From positions 11,452 to 75,451 of the forward strand of contig DASWHR010000010.1 in assembly GCA_036398095.1 (NCBI GenBank): a stretch of DNA of 64,000 nucleotides. The letters are read 5' to 3'. Source of the DNA: DASWHR01 sp036398095 (lineage in GTDB: Bacteria; Actinomycetota; AC-67). The notes below the pieces were generated by a model. That model did not search any database and had not been told where the DNA came from. It saw only the letters and a program-made list of their open reading frames with translations. Both the position numbers and the translations under genes were made by a program. Every line of letters starts with the position of its first letter. Position 1 is the stretch's first letter. Shown here piece after piece: positions 25,477 to 35,644 of the stretch.

Positions 25477-27789
25477 TCAGCCGCCGGCGGCGGCGGTCGC
25501 GCCGCTGCGCATCTCGTCGAGTTCTTCGATCGAGATCAATACCTCGCGCGGCTTGGAGCCGACCGACGGGCCGACGACCCCGCGCTCTTCGAGCAAGTCC
25601 ATGATGCGACCGGCACGGGCGAAACCGACCTTGAGCTTGCGCTGAAGCATGCTGGTCGAGCCCAGACCGCTTCGCACGACCAGCGTCATCGCCTGCGTGA
25701 GCAAGTCGTCGTCGTCGCCCTCGCCGTCCGGCGACGTGTGGCCGGTGGTGACCGACACGACGCCGTCGGCGTAGTCGGGATCCGACTCGCGCCGGCAGTG
25801 CGTGGTGACGGCCTCGACTTCCGGATCCGACACGAAGGCGCCCTGCACGCGCAGCGGCTTGGACATCGCAGCCGGAAGGAAGAGCATGTCGCCGAATCCG
25901 ATGAGCTTGTCGGCGCCGACCTGATCCAAGATGACGCGGCTATCGGCCTGCGACGATGTCGCGAACGCGATCCGGCTGGGGATGTTGGCTTTGATCAACC
26001 CGGTGACGACATCGACGCTCGGCCGCTGTGTGGCGACCAATAGATGGATGCCGACGGCACGGGCCATCTGCGCGATGCGGCAGATCGAGTCCTCCACGTC
26101 GCGCGGGGCGACCATCATCAGGTCGGCGAGCTCGTCGATGACGACCAGGATGTAGGGCATCGTCTGAGTGACCGGCAGGCCCATCTTCTTGACGCGTCCT
26201 TCGCGCACGGCTTGGTTGTAGCCGTCGATCTGCCGGTGTCCGCTCGCGGCCAGATCGTCGTAGCGGTTCTCCATCTCCTTGACGACCCACGTCAAGGCTT
26301 CCGCGGCACGCTTCGGATGCGTGATGACCGGCGACAGCAGATGAGGCATGCCGTTGTAGTGGGTCAGCTCGACGCGCTTTGGATCCACCAGGATCATGCG
26401 CAGGTCTTCCGGCCTGGCCCGCATGAGGATCGATACAAGCATCGTGTTGATGCACGTGGACTTGCCCGATCCGGTCGCGCCGGCGATCAGCAGATGCGGC
26501 ATCTGCGCGAGGTTGACCATGATCGGCTCGCCGGAGATGTCCTTGCCGAGACCGACGAGCAGCGGATGCGGATCGGTCTTGGGCCTGGCGCTGATGAGCA
26601 GCTCGCGCAGCGCGACGAGTTCGCGCTCGACGTTCGGAACTTCGATGCCGATCGCGCTGCGACCGGGGATCGGAGCGATGATGCGCACGTCCGGTGTCGC
26701 AAGCGCGTATGCGATGTCGTTGGCGAGCGAAACGACACGGCTCACTTTGACTCCCTCGCCCAACTCGACCTCGAAGCGCGTAACGGTCGGACCGCGCGTG
26801 TGGCGGGCGACGGAGGCATCCACGTCGAACTGGCGAAGCGTTTGCTCGATCGCGCGGACGGTGTCGTTGACCGACTTTCCGGCCGGAGTCGCGACGGCCG
26901 ACTTGCGGAGCAAGTCCATCGCCGGCAGCCGGTAGTCGCCGGCGCGTCGCGGGGTTACCGCCGGCCCGCCGTCGTCTTGCTCGTCATCGTCGGGGAGCAG
27001 GATCTGCACGATCGGCTCGGTGGGAAGCGGGGGTGCGGCCGCGACGATCGGCGCCGGCTCGTCTTCTTCGTCGCCGGGTTCGGGTTCAGGTTCGGGTTCG
27101 TCCTCGAGCGATCCGGCGGAATCTCGCGCCCTTCGGGGCTTGGCGTCGCCGCGACGCTCGCCCAAGGCGGCGGCCCGTTCGCGGACGCGGCCGGCGATGC
27201 GGGCGCGGACCGCGGCGATCGTCTCGCCGAGTCGGCGTACCGGCGTCCGGGTCAGGACGAGCACGCCGAGCCCGAGCAGCGCCAGCAACGTGATCGCGGC
27301 GCCGGGCGGCGCGACCAGACGGCGAAGCGGCCCGGCGACGATCGCGCCGACCAGACCGCCGGCGTCACGAAGCGTCTCTGCGCCGGCGGTCACGTCCGGT
27401 GTTCCCTGGGCGAGATGCCACAGCCCAAGTGCGCCGAGCGCGACGAGAGTCAGGCCGACGACGACACGCGGACGATCCGGTCCGGGCCGGGTCGTGAAGA
27501 ACGCGTAGGCCAAGTAGCCGAGAACGACCGGCGTGAGGTAGCCGCCGCGTCCGAACAAACCTCGGGCGGCGAGTTCCAAGAATCCGCCGACGGGGCCGGC
27601 CTTGTGCAACCACACGCCGAGGGCGCAGAGCACTGCGAGCACGGTCAAGCCGATGCCGTACGCGTCGGACAGATGCGGACCGAAAGCACGCGAGAGCGCT
27701 TCGGAGGCCGCTTTCGCGCGCGCACCGACGCCGCCGGTCTTGGACCGGGTCCTGCCCCCAGGCGATCGCCCCCGCTTCTTTGTGGCCAC
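25477..27789 (-). CDS. ftsK: DNA translocase FtsK/SpoIIIE
   Basis: About 770 residues. Four hydrophobic N-terminal segments (about 45-180) anchor it at the septum; an acidic Pro/Glu linker (about 230-280) follows. The motor has Walker A GATGSGKST (about 438-446) and Walker B VVIDELADLMM; the C-terminal gamma winged helix (SGLGSTSMLQRKLKVGFARAGRIMDLLEERG) reads polar DNA motifs. It moves chromosomes through the closing septum. GTG at 27789 follows GGGAGG; a TTG codon just before it is the alternative. dapA is 95 bases upstream in the same direction. Confidence 0.96.
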   Translation of the reverse strand: MATKKRGRSPGGRTRSKTGGVGARAKAASEALSRAFGPHLSDAYGIGLTVLAVLCALGVWLHKAGPVGGFLELAARGLFGRGGYLTPVVLGYLAYAFFTTRPGPDRPRVVVGLTLVALGALGLWHLAQGTPDVTAGAETLRDAGGLVGAIVAGPLRRLVAPPGAAITLLALLGLGVLVLTRTPVRRLGETIAAVRARIAGRVRERAAALGERRGDAKPRRARDSAGSLEDEPEPEPEPGDEEDEPAPIVAAAPPLPTEPIVQILLPDDDEQDDGGPAVTPRRAGDYRLPAMDLLRKSAVATPAGKSVNDTVRAIEQTLRQFDVDASVARHTRGPTVTRFEVELGEGVKVSRVVSLANDIAYALATPDVRIIAPIPGRSAIGIEVPNVERELVALRELLISARPKTDPHPLLVGLGKDISGEPIMVNLAQMPHLLIAGATGSGKSTCINTMLVSILMRARPEDLRMILVDPKRVELTHYNGMPHLLSPVITHPKRAAEALTWVVKEMENRYDDLAASGHRQIDGYNQAVREGRVKKMGLPVTQTMPYILVVIDELADLMMVAPRDVEDSICRIAQMARAVGIHLLVATQRPSVDVVTGLIKANIPSRIAFATSSQADSRVILDQVGADKLIGFGDMLFLPAAMSKPLRVQGAFVSDPEVEAVTTHCRRESDPDYADGVVSVTTGHTSPDGEGDDDDLLTQAMTLVVRSGLGSTSMLQRKLKVGFARAGRIMDLLEERGVVGPSVGSKPREVLISIEELDEMRSGATAAAGG

Positions 27790-27884
27790 CAAAGCCTCCC
27801 GGCTTCGTCGATGACTCGGGTGAGCGGAGTTCGATCATTCGATTCCGGCCGCGAGCAGCCGTCGATCACCGGCCTTGCCGGTTC

Positions 27885-28775
27885 CTACAGTATGCCGAGT
27901 TTTTCCAGCGCAGCGCGTATCGTCGTCTTCTCGGCGTCGGTCGCCTCGATCAGCGGCAAGCGGAGCGGCCCGCCGGGCAGACCGAGCATGGCGAGCGCCG
28001 CCTTGAGCGGGATGGGACTGCTTGTGCAGAACAGCGCCTCGATCAGTGGCGTGATATCGCGGTTGATCTGTGCGGCGACGTCGATTTGCCCCTTGTCGTG
28101 GGCCGCGATCATCTCGCCGATGCGGTCCCCGACCAGATGCCCGGCGACGCTGATCACGCCGGTCGCGCCGACCGCCAGCATCGGCAGCGTCATCGCGTCA
28201 TCGCCCGACCAGATCGTCCAGGCGGGCAGGGCGGCGATCAGGCGAGCCGTTCCGGAGGGATCGCCGGCCGCGTCCTTCACGCCGATGATCGTGGGCACGT
28301 CGGCCAGCTTCAGAAACGTGTCGTGCTCGATCTTTCGAGCGGTGCGGCCGGGGATGTCGTAGAGGATGACCGGCAGGTCCGTCGCGGCGGCGATCGCGCG
28401 GAAATGCGCTTCGAGGCCCGATTGCGGCGGCCGCGAGTAGTAGGGCGTCACGATCAGCAACCCGTCAACGCCACAGCCGGCGGCAAGTTTGGACAGCTCG
28501 ATCGACTCGGCCGTTGAGTAGGTTCCGGTCCCGGCGATGACGGCGGCCCGTCCGCGCACGGCGGGAACGACGGCAGCGAACAATTCCTTTTTCTCGGGTT
28601 CGGTCAGGGTGGGCGATTCGCCGGTCGTGCCGGAAAGCACGATTCCGTCCGAGCCGTGGTCGGCGAGATGCGAGGCAAGCACGACGGCACCGTCGAGGTC
28701 GAGCGAGCCGTCGGCGCCGAACGGCGTCGCCATGGCCGTGATCATTCGTCCCAGAGACACCCTTCCCACAGACAT
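27885..28775 (-). CDS. dapA: 4-hydroxy-tetrahydrodipicolinate synthase
   Basis: About 296 residues, a TIM-barrel aldolase that condenses pyruvate with aspartate semialdehyde at the start of the diaminopimelate pathway. Conserved pieces: ITAMATPFGADGSLD, GTTGESPTLT, the tyrosine motif VTPYYSRPP and the Schiff-base lysine in IIGVKDAAGDPSGT. ATG at 28775 is chosen for its GGAGGGG site. In many relatives dapB-thyX-dapA-ftsK are adjacent; here thyX and dapA are separated by the plus-strand protease gene. Confidence 0.96.
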   Translation of the reverse strand: MSVGRVSLGRMITAMATPFGADGSLDLDGAVVLASHLADHGSDGIVLSGTTGESPTLTEPEKKELFAAVVPAVRGRAAVIAGTGTYSTAESIELSKLAAGCGVDGLLIVTPYYSRPPQSGLEAHFRAIAAATDLPVILYDIPGRTARKIEHDTFLKLADVPTIIGVKDAAGDPSGTARLIAALPAWTIWSGDDAMTLPMLAVGATGVISVAGHLVGDRIGEMIAAHDKGQIDVAAQINRDITPLIEALFCTSSPIPLKAALAMLGLPGGPLRLPLIEATDAEKTTIRAALEKLGIL

Positions 28776-29061
28776 CCGCACCCCTCCGATCGCATCGTTC
28801 CGGCCCGAACGGGCAGTTTAGCCTGGCCGATCCGTTCCCTTCGGCGGAATCTGCCACCACCCCCGATCGCGCGGGGGGCCGAAACGGGGTCGATCCGGGA
28901 GGAATTCACAAACCGGACTCGAATAAGACAGCGAGCAATCGACCAGGGTCTGCCGTATCCAGGGGCCCCGGCACCGCGACGGACGGGCCCACCAGGCTTG
29001 CGGCGTGCGGATCGCTAGGGGAAACGACTCGGCTGCACCCTCTGAACCGGAGGAAGACACC

Positions 29062-32000
29062 GTGATCTCGACCCCCACCAGGCGCCGCCGCGTGCGGCCG
29101 ATCCTGTTCATGACGATTCTTGCCGCGCTCTTCGCGTCCACGACCGCGCGGTCGGCTCCCGACGCGGCTGAGGTGCTCGCCGCGGAGGAGTCGGGCCGGA
29201 GCGAACGCGTCGTCATCTTCGGTGGGGTCGATGCGGCTTTCATGCGCGCCCTCGGCGCGCTCACGCCCTACGAACTCGTCTACAACTACGAGATCCTTCA
29301 AGGCGCGGCCGTGTCGGTTCCGGTTCCGGCCGTCGAGCGCGTGCTCGCCTTCGCGCAGGAGGCCGGGCTTCAAGCTGAGCGCGATCTGGAGATCCATCAG
29401 GATCTGTCCAACTCGGCCCGCACGGTCTACGTCAAAGACAACGGAACCGGACCGGGCGCGTGGAGCCTGGGCTACAACGGCGCGGGCGTGACGATCGGAA
29501 TCGTCGACAGCGGCTTGTACGCCGAGCACACCAGCCTCGACGACATCGACGACAACGCCTCCACGAACGATCCGAAGATCGTCAAGTTCAAGGACTACGT
29601 CAACGCCGGCGGAAACGATGTCGCGCCCTACGACGACAACGACCACGGCTCACACGTCGCCGGCATCGCCGCCGGAACGGGCGGCGGCTCCTCGCAGAAC
29701 ATCGGCATGGCGTTCCGTTCGCACCTGGCCGGCTTCAAGGTCTTCAGCGATGCCGGCGCGGGATCCTCGACCGACTTCATCGCTGCGGTCAACTGGATCG
29801 TGCTCAACGGCGATTCGGTGAACCCGCCGATCCGCGTGATCAACTACTCGGGCGGTTCGGTTCCGGTCGGCGGAAACAACAACGGCAACTCGGCGCAGAG
29901 CCAGGCCGTCGACGCTGCCATGAACGCCGGGATCGTGGTCGTCATGGCCGGCGGCAACGGCTCGCAGGACGGCGCCGGCCCGAACCAGGTCGACGGCAAC
30001 GTCAACATCCCCGCCGACTCGCGCGAAGGCATCGCGGTCTGCTCGAGCAACAGCGCCAACCCGCCGACGGCGCCGACCTACACCAACTGGGACTCGGAAG
30101 GGCCGACTGCCGACGGGCGGACCAAACCCGACGTGTGCGCGCCCGGCGAATCGGTCGCCTCAGTCAACAGCCCGGCGAACGGGGGCATTCCCTGTCCGCC
30201 GCCGCTGTCGTGCGGCGGTCCCAGCGCCTACGCGAGCTTCGGCGGGACCTCGATGTCCTCGCCGCACGTCGCGGGCATCGCGGCGCTGATCATTCAGGCG
30301 GTTCCGAACATCACCGCGATCGAGCTCCGGCAGGTCCTGTTCGAAACCGCGCTCAACTACCCGTCCAAGGACAACGACCGCGGCTACGGGGAAGCGCGCG
30401 CCAAGCACGCGATCGAGCTCGCGATCGAGCGGCACGGCGGGGACACAACGGCGCTCGCGGCGAACGCGAACGGCCCGTATTCCGCATTGCAGGGTGAGAC
30501 GATCTCGCTGACGGCAACCGCCACCGGCGGCGTGCCACCCTATTCGTACGCGTGGGATCTCGACAACGACGGTTCGCATGAGACGGCCGGAAAGACCGTG
30601 ACGTTTGCGAACACGGCCGCCGCGGGCGTGAAGTCGGTGTCGGTGCGCATCACCGATTCGAAGGCCGTCCCTGCGATCGCGACGGACGCGGCAACCGTGA
30701 CGGTTTTCCAGAAGGTGACCTTGCTGTCGGACAACGTGGAAGGCGGCGACGCGGGCTGGGTGTCCAGCGATGCCGCGCTCGGCTGGCACAGAACCACGAT
30801 CCACAGCCAGAGCCCGGCCACGTCCTGGTATGCGGGCAACGACGTGCTCGAGGAGTATCAGCCTGCCGCCGACTTTACGCTGACGCAGCGCGTGGATCTG
30901 TCCACCGGCGCGGCGGCGACCTCGGCCCAGATCCTGTGGCGTTTCGCGCGCGGCGGGGCGCTCGAGGCCGACTTCGACTTCTTGCATGCGAAGGTCAAAC
31001 GCGCGCAGGACGCCACCTACACGACGCGGGCGACCTACGATGACGACCTCGGCGACGGGTGGTCGACCGAGACGATCGACTTGACATCGCTCAAAGGCAA
31101 CGAAGTCGACATCCAGTTCCACTTCACCTCGGACGAGATTCTGCAGTTCCGCGGTCCGTTCATCGATGACGTTCAGATCTTCGGAACGGCACCGCCCGAC
31201 GTCGACACGACTCCTCCGGCCGCGATCGGCGACCTCGCCGCGGGCGCGGCGACCGAGACTTCGGTGGCGTTGACGTGGACGGCGACGGGTGACGACGGCA
31301 TCGTCGGTCAAGCGACGTCCTACGACCTTCGGTATTCGACCGAGCCGATCGGCGCGGCGAACTTCGACTCGGCTACGCCCGCGCCGGGCGTTCCGGCGCC
31401 CGGGCTCTCCGGAGCGCCCCAGTCCTTCGTCGTGGGCGGTCTGATCCCGGGCACGACCTACTACTTCGCGATCAAGGCGATCGACGAGTCGTCGAACTCG
31501 AGCCCAGTCTCGAACGCGGTGACCGCGACGACGCTCGACGACCTGACGGCGCCGTCTCAGGTGACGGGCCTGGCCGGCATCGCCGGAAACGGCAGCGCCG
31601 CGCTGAGCTGGGACGCCGCGACCGACAACGTCGGCGTCGCCTCCTACGACGTGCTGCAAGACGGCGTGCCGGTCAAGAACGTCCCCGGCACGGCGACGAC
31701 CGTGACCGGCCTGACGAACGGAACGACCTACGAGTTCGCCGTGCGCGCGAAGGACCTGGCCGGCAACCTCGGTCCGGTCAGCGACGCGATCCAGATCCTT
31801 CCGACGGGCCCGGCCGTCCCGGCGGGCTGGCCCGAGGCGCGCGGCGGCAACGCACGCACCGGCACGACCGCCGGACACGGCTCGCAAGGCGTCCCCTCGG
31901 TCCGTCAGACGATCACCGTCGGCACGCTCGCGGTGGACGCCTCGCCGCTCATCGTCGACATCACCGGCGACGGCAAGGCCGATCTGCTGGCCGTCACCGA

Positions 32001-35000
32001 CCCGGGCTTGAACACGCCGGCCACGGTCAAGGCCTACGAGCAGACCGCGACTCAGCTGGAGCTTCTGTGGACGTATACGTCTCCGATGCTCGACGGACAG
32101 AACGAGGGCTTCGCCAACATCGCGCTCGGCCAGCTCAACGGCGACGGCCCGCTCGAGGTCGTCGTCTACTCAAACAACCGGATCAACACCCAAGCGGTCA
32201 CCAGCAACCAGGGCCGGCTTGCGGTCCTCGACGCCGCGACCGGCACGCTCATCGACGACACATCGGTGGCCACGGCCGACCCGGAGGCGATCGTCATCGG
32301 CGTGGACGCTCCTCCCGCGATCGCCGACGTGGACGGCGACGGAAACACCGAGATCGTGTTGATCCATCACGTCGGCGGCACCACGCCCGGATCGTTCCTC
32401 GCGGGCTACGGCCTGAGCGGCGCGACGCTGATCGAGGAGTTCGACTCGAACCTGACCGCGGCGTCGAACTGGACGTCGTGGGCGGTCGCCGAACTTCGCC
32501 CGGAGCGCGCCGGCCTCGAAGTCGTCGTCGCGCAGAACGCGGTCTTCATCAACGGCCCCTCCACGGGCGCCATTCGCGTGTGCAAGCCGTTCGGCGGCAA
32601 CGCCACCTGCGACGAGAACGTGAACACCACGACCGGAATCTTGGGCGTCTCGGTCGCCGACCTCGACGGGGGCAGTCCCGAGATCGTCGGCAACGGCCGC
32701 ACGGGCGCCAGCCTGAACGTCGTGAAGACGAGCCCGGCGCTGTCGCTGGTTTCGCGTACCGACGGGTTCCTGTGGAACACGGCGAGCCTGGCCGATGTGG
32801 ACGGCGACGGCAAAGCCGACGTCGTCAACGCCGCCTACTCGGGTCAGTCGACTTTCCCGGAAAGCGACCCCGAGAAGAAGGGCGACGTGACGGTGCGCGG
32901 ATTCACCGGCGCCGCGATCGTCGCGAAGGGCACGCTCGAGCGGACTCCGCCGCCGGGAAGCGACTGGGGCGCCAAGGGCGGCGGCGCGCTGGTGGACATC
33001 GCCGGCGACGCGCGTCCCGAGTTCGTCTACGGGCAGGGTGACGGCACGCTGGTCGCCGTGAAATTCGCCGCCGACGGCACGCCCTCGCTGCTGTGGGAGA
33101 CCTCTCTGTCCGCTGCCGCGAACGCGCCGGTCGCGGCGGGCGACGTCACCGGCGATGGCCTTCTGGATCTGGTCGCCGCGACCGCCGACGGAAAGGTCGT
33201 CGTGCTCGGAGCGGGTCCGCTCGCCGGGATCGGGATCACGCCGACCGCGGCGACGATCCCCGCAGGAGCAACGCAGACCTACGCCGTCGAAAGCTTCGAC
33301 GCGGCCGGCAACTCGCTGGGCGACGTGACTGCCGACGCCTCCCTTTCGATCACCGACGGGGCCTGCACCGGGTCGTCATGCGGCAGCGAGCAAGCCGGCG
33401 ATCACATCGTGACCGCCACGTATCAAGGCAAGACGGCCGCCGCGACGCTCACGGTCGTTCCGGGCCCGCTCGCGTCGATGACGATCACGCCCGCGGCGGC
33501 GACGGTCGCCGCGGGTCAAAGCCAGACCTATGCGGTCTCGGGCTTCGACTCCTTCGGCAATCCCAAGGGGGACGTGACCGTCGGCACGACGTTCTCGATC
33601 GCCCCGGACGGATCGTGCTCGGCCAACACCTGCTCGGCCACGACGTCCGGCGCGCACACGGTGACGGCCACGCAGGGCGCCGTGTCGGTCGATGCGTCGC
33701 TGCAGGTGGATCCCGGGCCGCTGGCGTCGCTTCTGCTGTCGCCGGCCGAAACCACCGTCGTGCTGGGCGCCTCGCAGACCTATGTCGCTCAGGGCCGGGA
33801 TGCGTTCGGCAACTCGCTGGGCGACCTCACGGTCGGCACGACGTTCGCGATCTTCCCCGACGGATCGTGCTCGGGTTCGACCTGCACGCCGGCGGCGCTC
33901 GGCAATCACACCGTCCGCGCGGCGCGCGGCACGGCGCAAGGCTCGGCGCTCTTGCACGTGATTCCTGAGAGCATTCACCGGATCGTCCTGTCGCCGGCGA
34001 CGGCGACGATCACGGCCGGCGGCAGCCAGGCCTACACCGCGGAAGGTTTCGATGGTGACGACAACTCGCTCGGCGACGTCACCTCCGTGACGGTGTTTGC
34101 CATCGGCCCGAACGGATCGTGCAGCGCCAACACCTGCACGGCCACGATCGCCGGCGACCATACGGTCGTCGGAAGCGTGACCGGCGCGGCGGCGACGGCG
34201 GGGCTGAAGGTGCTCGCCGGTCCGATGACGGCGATCTCGCTGTCGCCGGCGTTGTCGCAGATCCCGGCCGGCGGGACGCGCACCTACACGGTGCAGGGCC
34301 GGGACCAGTACGGCAACGTCACCGGCGACGTGACCGGATCGGCGACGCTGGCCATCGCCCCGGAGGGCTCCTGCACCGGCAACGCATGCACGGCCGACGT
34401 CTACGGCAATCACGTGGTCACGGCGACGGTCGACGCGCTGACCGCGACGGCAACGCTGAAGGTGGTGCCGGCGGCACCGTCGATCTCCACGCCGCTCGCC
34501 GGCAGCGTCAACGGCCCGTCGATCGACGTGACCGGACTGGCCCCCACCGGCACGACGGTCTCGCTGTGGGACAACGGCAGCAAGATCGAAGAGGGCATCG
34601 TCGTGGCGGGTGACGGCTCGTGGACGGTGACACGCTCGTTCGCGAACGGCTCGCACACGATGACGGCGTTCGCTTCGGTGAGCGGCAACGTCAGCGCGCC
34701 GTCCGCGGCACGCCAGTTCACGGTCGACGCGAACGCTCCGACGACCACGGTGCATCGCCGTCAGGGCTACATCGTCGCGCAGGTCTACCACCCGCTCGAG
34801 CCGGTACGCGTCGAGGGCGTGGCACGCGACACGGATTCGGGCATCGCCGCGGTCGAGGTGACCTACGCCGGTGCAGAGACGGTCGTGGACACGGTGACGT
34901 GCGCCGCGCCCTGCGCGGAGCTTCGCTGGGTCTCCTCGCCGGATCTCCTGCCCGGCATCTACACGGTGTCGGCGGTTCCGATCGACCGCGCCGGCAACCG

Positions 35001-35100
35001 CGGCTCGGCCGTCACGATCACGATCGTGACCACGAGCCTGGTCGGCGGCGACGGCGGATCGTCGTCGGCGACGGCGACGCGTCCGAACGTGATCGAGTAA
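29062..35100 (+). CDS. Giant secreted subtilisin-like (S8) protease with PKD, FN3, FG-GAP and Cys-repeat domains
   Basis: About 2012 residues from GTG at 29062 (GGAGGAAG upstream), followed by a basic N-terminus and signal peptide. An I9-like propeptide precedes the S8 domain with D149 (GIVDSGL), H195 (DHGSHVAG), N299 (MAGGNG) and S397 (GGTSMSSPHVAG). Then come a PKD-like domain, a jelly-roll-like region, two FN3 domains, an FG-GAP/VCBS propeller with Asp-rich DVDGDG loops (about 960-1380), and five repeats of about 84 residues (33213-34470), each with a CxxxxC-type pair. Two Ig-like domains end it; no sorting signal is seen. Likely an extracellular depolymerising enzyme, alone in its transcript. 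Confidence 0.92.
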   Translation: MISTPTRRRRVRPILFMTILAALFASTTARSAPDAAEVLAAEESGRSERVVIFGGVDAAFMRALGALTPYELVYNYEILQGAAVSVPVPAVERVLAFAQEAGLQAERDLEIHQDLSNSARTVYVKDNGTGPGAWSLGYNGAGVTIGIVDSGLYAEHTSLDDIDDNASTNDPKIVKFKDYVNAGGNDVAPYDDNDHGSHVAGIAAGTGGGSSQNIGMAFRSHLAGFKVFSDAGAGSSTDFIAAVNWIVLNGDSVNPPIRVINYSGGSVPVGGNNNGNSAQSQAVDAAMNAGIVVVMAGGNGSQDGAGPNQVDGNVNIPADSREGIAVCSSNSANPPTAPTYTNWDSEGPTADGRTKPDVCAPGESVASVNSPANGGIPCPPPLSCGGPSAYASFGGTSMSSPHVAGIAALIIQAVPNITAIELRQVLFETALNYPSKDNDRGYGEARAKHAIELAIERHGGDTTALAANANGPYSALQGETISLTATATGGVPPYSYAWDLDNDGSHETAGKTVTFANTAAAGVKSVSVRITDSKAVPAIATDAATVTVFQKVTLLSDNVEGGDAGWVSSDAALGWHRTTIHSQSPATSWYAGNDVLEEYQPAADFTLTQRVDLSTGAAATSAQILWRFARGGALEADFDFLHAKVKRAQDATYTTRATYDDDLGDGWSTETIDLTSLKGNEVDIQFHFTSDEILQFRGPFIDDVQIFGTAPPDVDTTPPAAIGDLAAGAATETSVALTWTATGDDGIVGQATSYDLRYSTEPIGAANFDSATPAPGVPAPGLSGAPQSFVVGGLIPGTTYYFAIKAIDESSNSSPVSNAVTATTLDDLTAPSQVTGLAGIAGNGSAALSWDAATDNVGVASYDVLQDGVPVKNVPGTATTVTGLTNGTTYEFAVRAKDLAGNLGPVSDAIQILPTGPAVPAGWPEARGGNARTGTTAGHGSQGVPSVRQTITVGTLAVDASPLIVDITGDGKADLLAVTDPGLNTPATVKAYEQTATQLELLWTYTSPMLDGQNEGFANIALGQLNGDGPLEVVVYSNNRINTQAVTSNQGRLAVLDAATGTLIDDTSVATADPEAIVIGVDAPPAIADVDGDGNTEIVLIHHVGGTTPGSFLAGYGLSGATLIEEFDSNLTAASNWTSWAVAELRPERAGLEVVVAQNAVFINGPSTGAIRVCKPFGGNATCDENVNTTTGILGVSVADLDGGSPEIVGNGRTGASLNVVKTSPALSLVSRTDGFLWNTASLADVDGDGKADVVNAAYSGQSTFPESDPEKKGDVTVRGFTGAAIVAKGTLERTPPPGSDWGAKGGGALVDIAGDARPEFVYGQGDGTLVAVKFAADGTPSLLWETSLSAAANAPVAAGDVTGDGLLDLVAATADGKVVVLGAGPLAGIGITPTAATIPAGATQTYAVESFDAAGNSLGDVTADASLSITDGACTGSSCGSEQAGDHIVTATYQGKTAAATLTVVPGPLASMTITPAAATVAAGQSQTYAVSGFDSFGNPKGDVTVGTTFSIAPDGSCSANTCSATTSGAHTVTATQGAVSVDASLQVDPGPLASLLLSPAETTVVLGASQTYVAQGRDAFGNSLGDLTVGTTFAIFPDGSCSGSTCTPAALGNHTVRAARGTAQGSALLHVIPESIHRIVLSPATATITAGGSQAYTAEGFDGDDNSLGDVTSVTVFAIGPNGSCSANTCTATIAGDHTVVGSVTGAAATAGLKVLAGPMTAISLSPALSQIPAGGTRTYTVQGRDQYGNVTGDVTGSATLAIAPEGSCTGNACTADVYGNHVVTATVDALTATATLKVVPAAPSISTPLAGSVNGPSIDVTGLAPTGTTVSLWDNGSKIEEGIVVAGDGSWTVTRSFANGSHTMTAFASVSGNVSAPSAARQFTVDANAPTTTVHRRQGYIVAQVYHPLEPVRVEGVARDTDSGIAAVEVTYAGAETVVDTVTCAAPCAELRWVSSPDLLPGIYTVSAVPIDRAGNRGSAVTITIVTTSLVGGDGGSSSATATRPNVIE
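33213..34470 (+). repeat. Five tandem repeats of about 84 codons inside the S8 protease gene
   Basis: Each unit follows the plan GPLxxxxxxP-xxAG-xQTYxxxGxDxxGNxxGDVT-x-CxxxxC-HTVTA-VxP. The paired cysteines probably form one disulfide per unit. Approximate outer limits are given. Confidence 0.7.
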
Positions 35101-35119
35101 CGCAAACGATGCGAAACAG

Positions 35120-35154
35120 CCGGGAGGGTCGCGCAGACCCTCCCGGTTTTTTTT
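35120..35154 (+). terminator. Strong Rho-independent terminator of the S8 protease gene
   Basis: A perfect 11-bp stem (35120-35130 with 35136-35146), five-base loop and an uninterrupted T8 tract lie 20 bases past the stop codon. Confidence 0.95.
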
Positions 35155-35644
35155 CCGCCCACCGGCGCCGCGCGCGATGCGGACATTCCCGGCCCGATCG
35201 GTTGCAAGCGGCCCGGACGCATCCGTTCAGATCGCCGCGCATGCGCTCCGACGGCACAGATCTGGATGTTCCCCGGCATCGAATACCGAGCCCGTTTCCG
35301 CTGGTTGAGCGGCTCGTTTGATGGAGTGCAGCCAACGGATGCACGACCGGTAGAGGGCATTGTTCCGCTTTGGGTCGTAAATCCCGCGGGGGTGTTGGAA
35401 ATTCTGGCGGGACCTCGGAAGGAACGGCTTCCACGGCGTTGAATCCTTGCGCCGAGGAGAGGAGTGAGGATGATCACGTGGGTGTTGGTCCAGGAACCGA
35501 CCGCAGCCGTCGGCGCTGCGATCGAGATGATCGAAGAACGTATCGGTTCGACCGCCGAAGTGATGTGGCTGTGCCCCGACGAGCTCGCAGAGCCCGTCCA
35601 GGACTAGCCGCTCGAACCACAGGCGCGCCCGGCGCCCCCATCGC
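35155..35644. other. Intergenic region between protease terminator and thyX, with possible small ORFs
   Basis: No known gene was found. Two plus-strand small frames look protein-like. One runs from 35266 to 35442 (58 codons, no clear ribosome site; reads like a fragment with VEGIVPLWVVNPAGVLEIL). The other, 35470 to 35607, has a good ribosome site and is listed separately. The region may hold the remains of a larger gene. Confidence 0.4.
35470..35607 (+). CDS. Possible 45-residue small protein
   Basis: ATG at 35470 is preceded by the purine-rich GGAGAGGAGTGAGG, one of the better ribosome sites in the window. The peptide has a mixed, globular-looking composition (it contains AAIEMIEERIGSTAEVMWL and ends in EPVQD) and is not low-complexity. 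No family is recognised and no promoter was identified. It is convergent with thyX and may be a genuine small protein or a chance frame. Confidence 0.35.
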   Translation: MITWVLVQEPTAAVGAAIEMIEERIGSTAEVMWLCPDELAEPVQD

